From Firmicutes bacterium UBA3932 (GTDB lineage Bacteria > Bacillota > Clostridia > Peptostreptococcales > Anaerovoracaceae): 6,652 nucleotides of DNA. Shown here piece by piece: positions 6,316-6,652 of the stretch (position 1 is the first letter of the stretch; the number at the start of each line of letters is the position of its first letter). The notes under the pieces are model-generated. The model saw only the letters and a list, made by a program, of their open reading frames with translations, was not told the DNA's origin and did not search any database. The stretch lies in the NCBI GenBank assembly GCA_002385825.1, contig DGEG01000113.1, positions 1-6,652 on the forward strand, given 5' to 3'. The position numbers and the translations under genes were made by a program.

Positions 6316-6542
6316 ATATTGAACCTCCTGTTTTCCGGTTCAACCAAAACGATTGAACATACATTTATTAATTTATGGTCCAACCAAAACGGTTAAACAT
6401 TTATTTGTTAGCATACCTGTTGTTTCGGTCCACCAAAATGATTGAACATATATCGATCACTCTGTTTGCCCCGGTTAAACCAACATGATTGAACATATCG
6501 ATTTCCCTGTTGCCTTCCTGTTCATTCAAAGCAACTGAACAT
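6291..6542. repeat. Six-copy palindrome array (GTTCAA-N9-TTGAAC) over the 5' end of the regulator gene
   Basis: Copies, read on the plus strand as GGTTCAA-like arm, AT-rich middle, TTGAACAT arm, lie at 6291-6314, 6337-6360, 6377-6400, 6427-6449, 6473-6496 and 6519-6542. Start-to-start spacing is 46, 40, 50, 46 and 46 bases. The arms vary between TTCAA and TTAAA forms. Spacers share weaker similarity too (CATATAT then CCTGTT), so the array looks like a degenerated tandem repeat of about 46 bp. The copy at 6291-6314 lies inside the first codons of the regulator gene. Probable role: binding sites for the encoded Fis-type activator, for autoregulation and/or as enhancers of a divergent sigma-54 promoter at the right edge. 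The repeats are directly seen; the role is inferred. Confidence 0.85.
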
Positions 6543-6564
6543 ATATTGAACCCTTTGGTTTTTA

Positions 6565-6588
6565 GGTGATGCAAATCCGGTTCGAAAT
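6565..6588. repeat. Possible seventh, degenerate copy of the palindrome unit
   Basis: The stretch GGTGATGCAAATCCGGTTCG and following AAAT begins exactly 46 bases after the sixth copy. It keeps GGT, CAAA, CGGTT and AAAT in the same order as the array unit, with one or two single-base gaps. Phase with the array is the main support; sequence similarity alone would be weak. Confidence 0.35.
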
Positions 6589-6600
6589 CTGGCCAATATA

Positions 6601-6629
6601 AGCATAACGCATTGGTATAGAAATTGCAA
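6601..6629 (-). promoter_or_regulatory. Possible sigma-70-type promoter of the regulator gene
   Basis: On the minus strand TTGCAA (6629-6624) and TATGCT (6606-6601) are separated by 17 bases, each matching four of six consensus positions. Transcription would start near 6594 and give a leader of about 280 bases containing the whole palindrome array. The -35 box overlaps the -12 element of the rightward sigma-54 candidate. No other gene was seen in the 337 bases from 6316 to the right edge. Confidence 0.35.
6613..6628 (+). promoter_or_regulatory. Sigma-54 (-24/-12) promoter candidate pointing right, out of the window
   Basis: The plus strand reads TGGTATAGAAATTGCA: GG (6614/6615) and GC (6626/6627) are exactly ten bases apart, the -12 element TTGCA is perfect, and the -24 element is TGGTA instead of TGGCA. 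Transcription would start near 6639 and lead into an unseen divergent gene. The six palindromes lie roughly 110 to 340 bases upstream of that start, where enhancers for sigma-54 activators normally sit. Confidence 0.55.
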
Positions 6630-6652
6630 ATTTAATCTGTTAAGATCGATAT

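Noticed and set aside
6291..6588. CRISPR array
   Set aside because: Units are degenerate, dyad-symmetric over most of their length, the spacers are related to each other and about 16-27 bases, and there are no cas genes.

Overview
The window holds five genes, all on the minus strand, from an anaerobic amino-acid-fermenting bacterium. I infer a member of the Clostridia/Firmicutes: strong AGGAGG-type ribosome binding sites, the clostridial lysine-fermentation gene set, a sigma-54 regulator and moderate GC with AT-rich spacers. Genus cannot be read from this stretch.

In transcription order (right to left): a 692-residue sigma-54-dependent activator (6315-4237) ending in a strong hairpin terminator; a 374-base spacer carrying a well-formed -24/-12 promoter (4015-4000); kdd, 3,5-diaminohexanoate dehydrogenase (3862-2825); a 254-base spacer dominated by a long imperfect inverted repeat (about 2629-2816); kamA, lysine 2,3-aminomutase (2570-1308); kamB, a P-loop protein (1296-268); and the N-terminal 80 codons of a MutS-like kamC, which runs off the left edge. 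kamA-kamB-kamC are tightly spaced and clearly one operon. kamD, kamE, kce and kal, which complete the pathway, are not in view and are probably beyond the left edge.

Pathway: KamA converts L-lysine to L-beta-lysine, KamDE (not seen) makes 3,5-diaminohexanoate, and Kdd deaminates it oxidatively, feeding acetoacetate, crotonyl-CoA and finally butyrate/acetate formation. KamB and KamC accompany the aminomutases in known clusters, but their function is not established.

The most striking point is the regulator. Its first ~335 residues are a full-length homologue of the Kdd enzyme encoded next door, but the glycine-rich nucleotide-binding loop is destroyed. This looks like an enzyme turned into a ligand sensor (for lysine-pathway diamino acids) and fused to a sigma-54 AAA+ engine and a Fis-type DNA-binding domain. 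Upstream of the regulator, six clear (perhaps seven) copies of a GTTCAA-N9-TTGAAC palindrome recur about every 46 bp. The first copy overlaps the regulator's own start codon. At the right edge a second sigma-54-type promoter points right, out of the window, so the palindrome array sits at enhancer distance from an unseen divergent gene.
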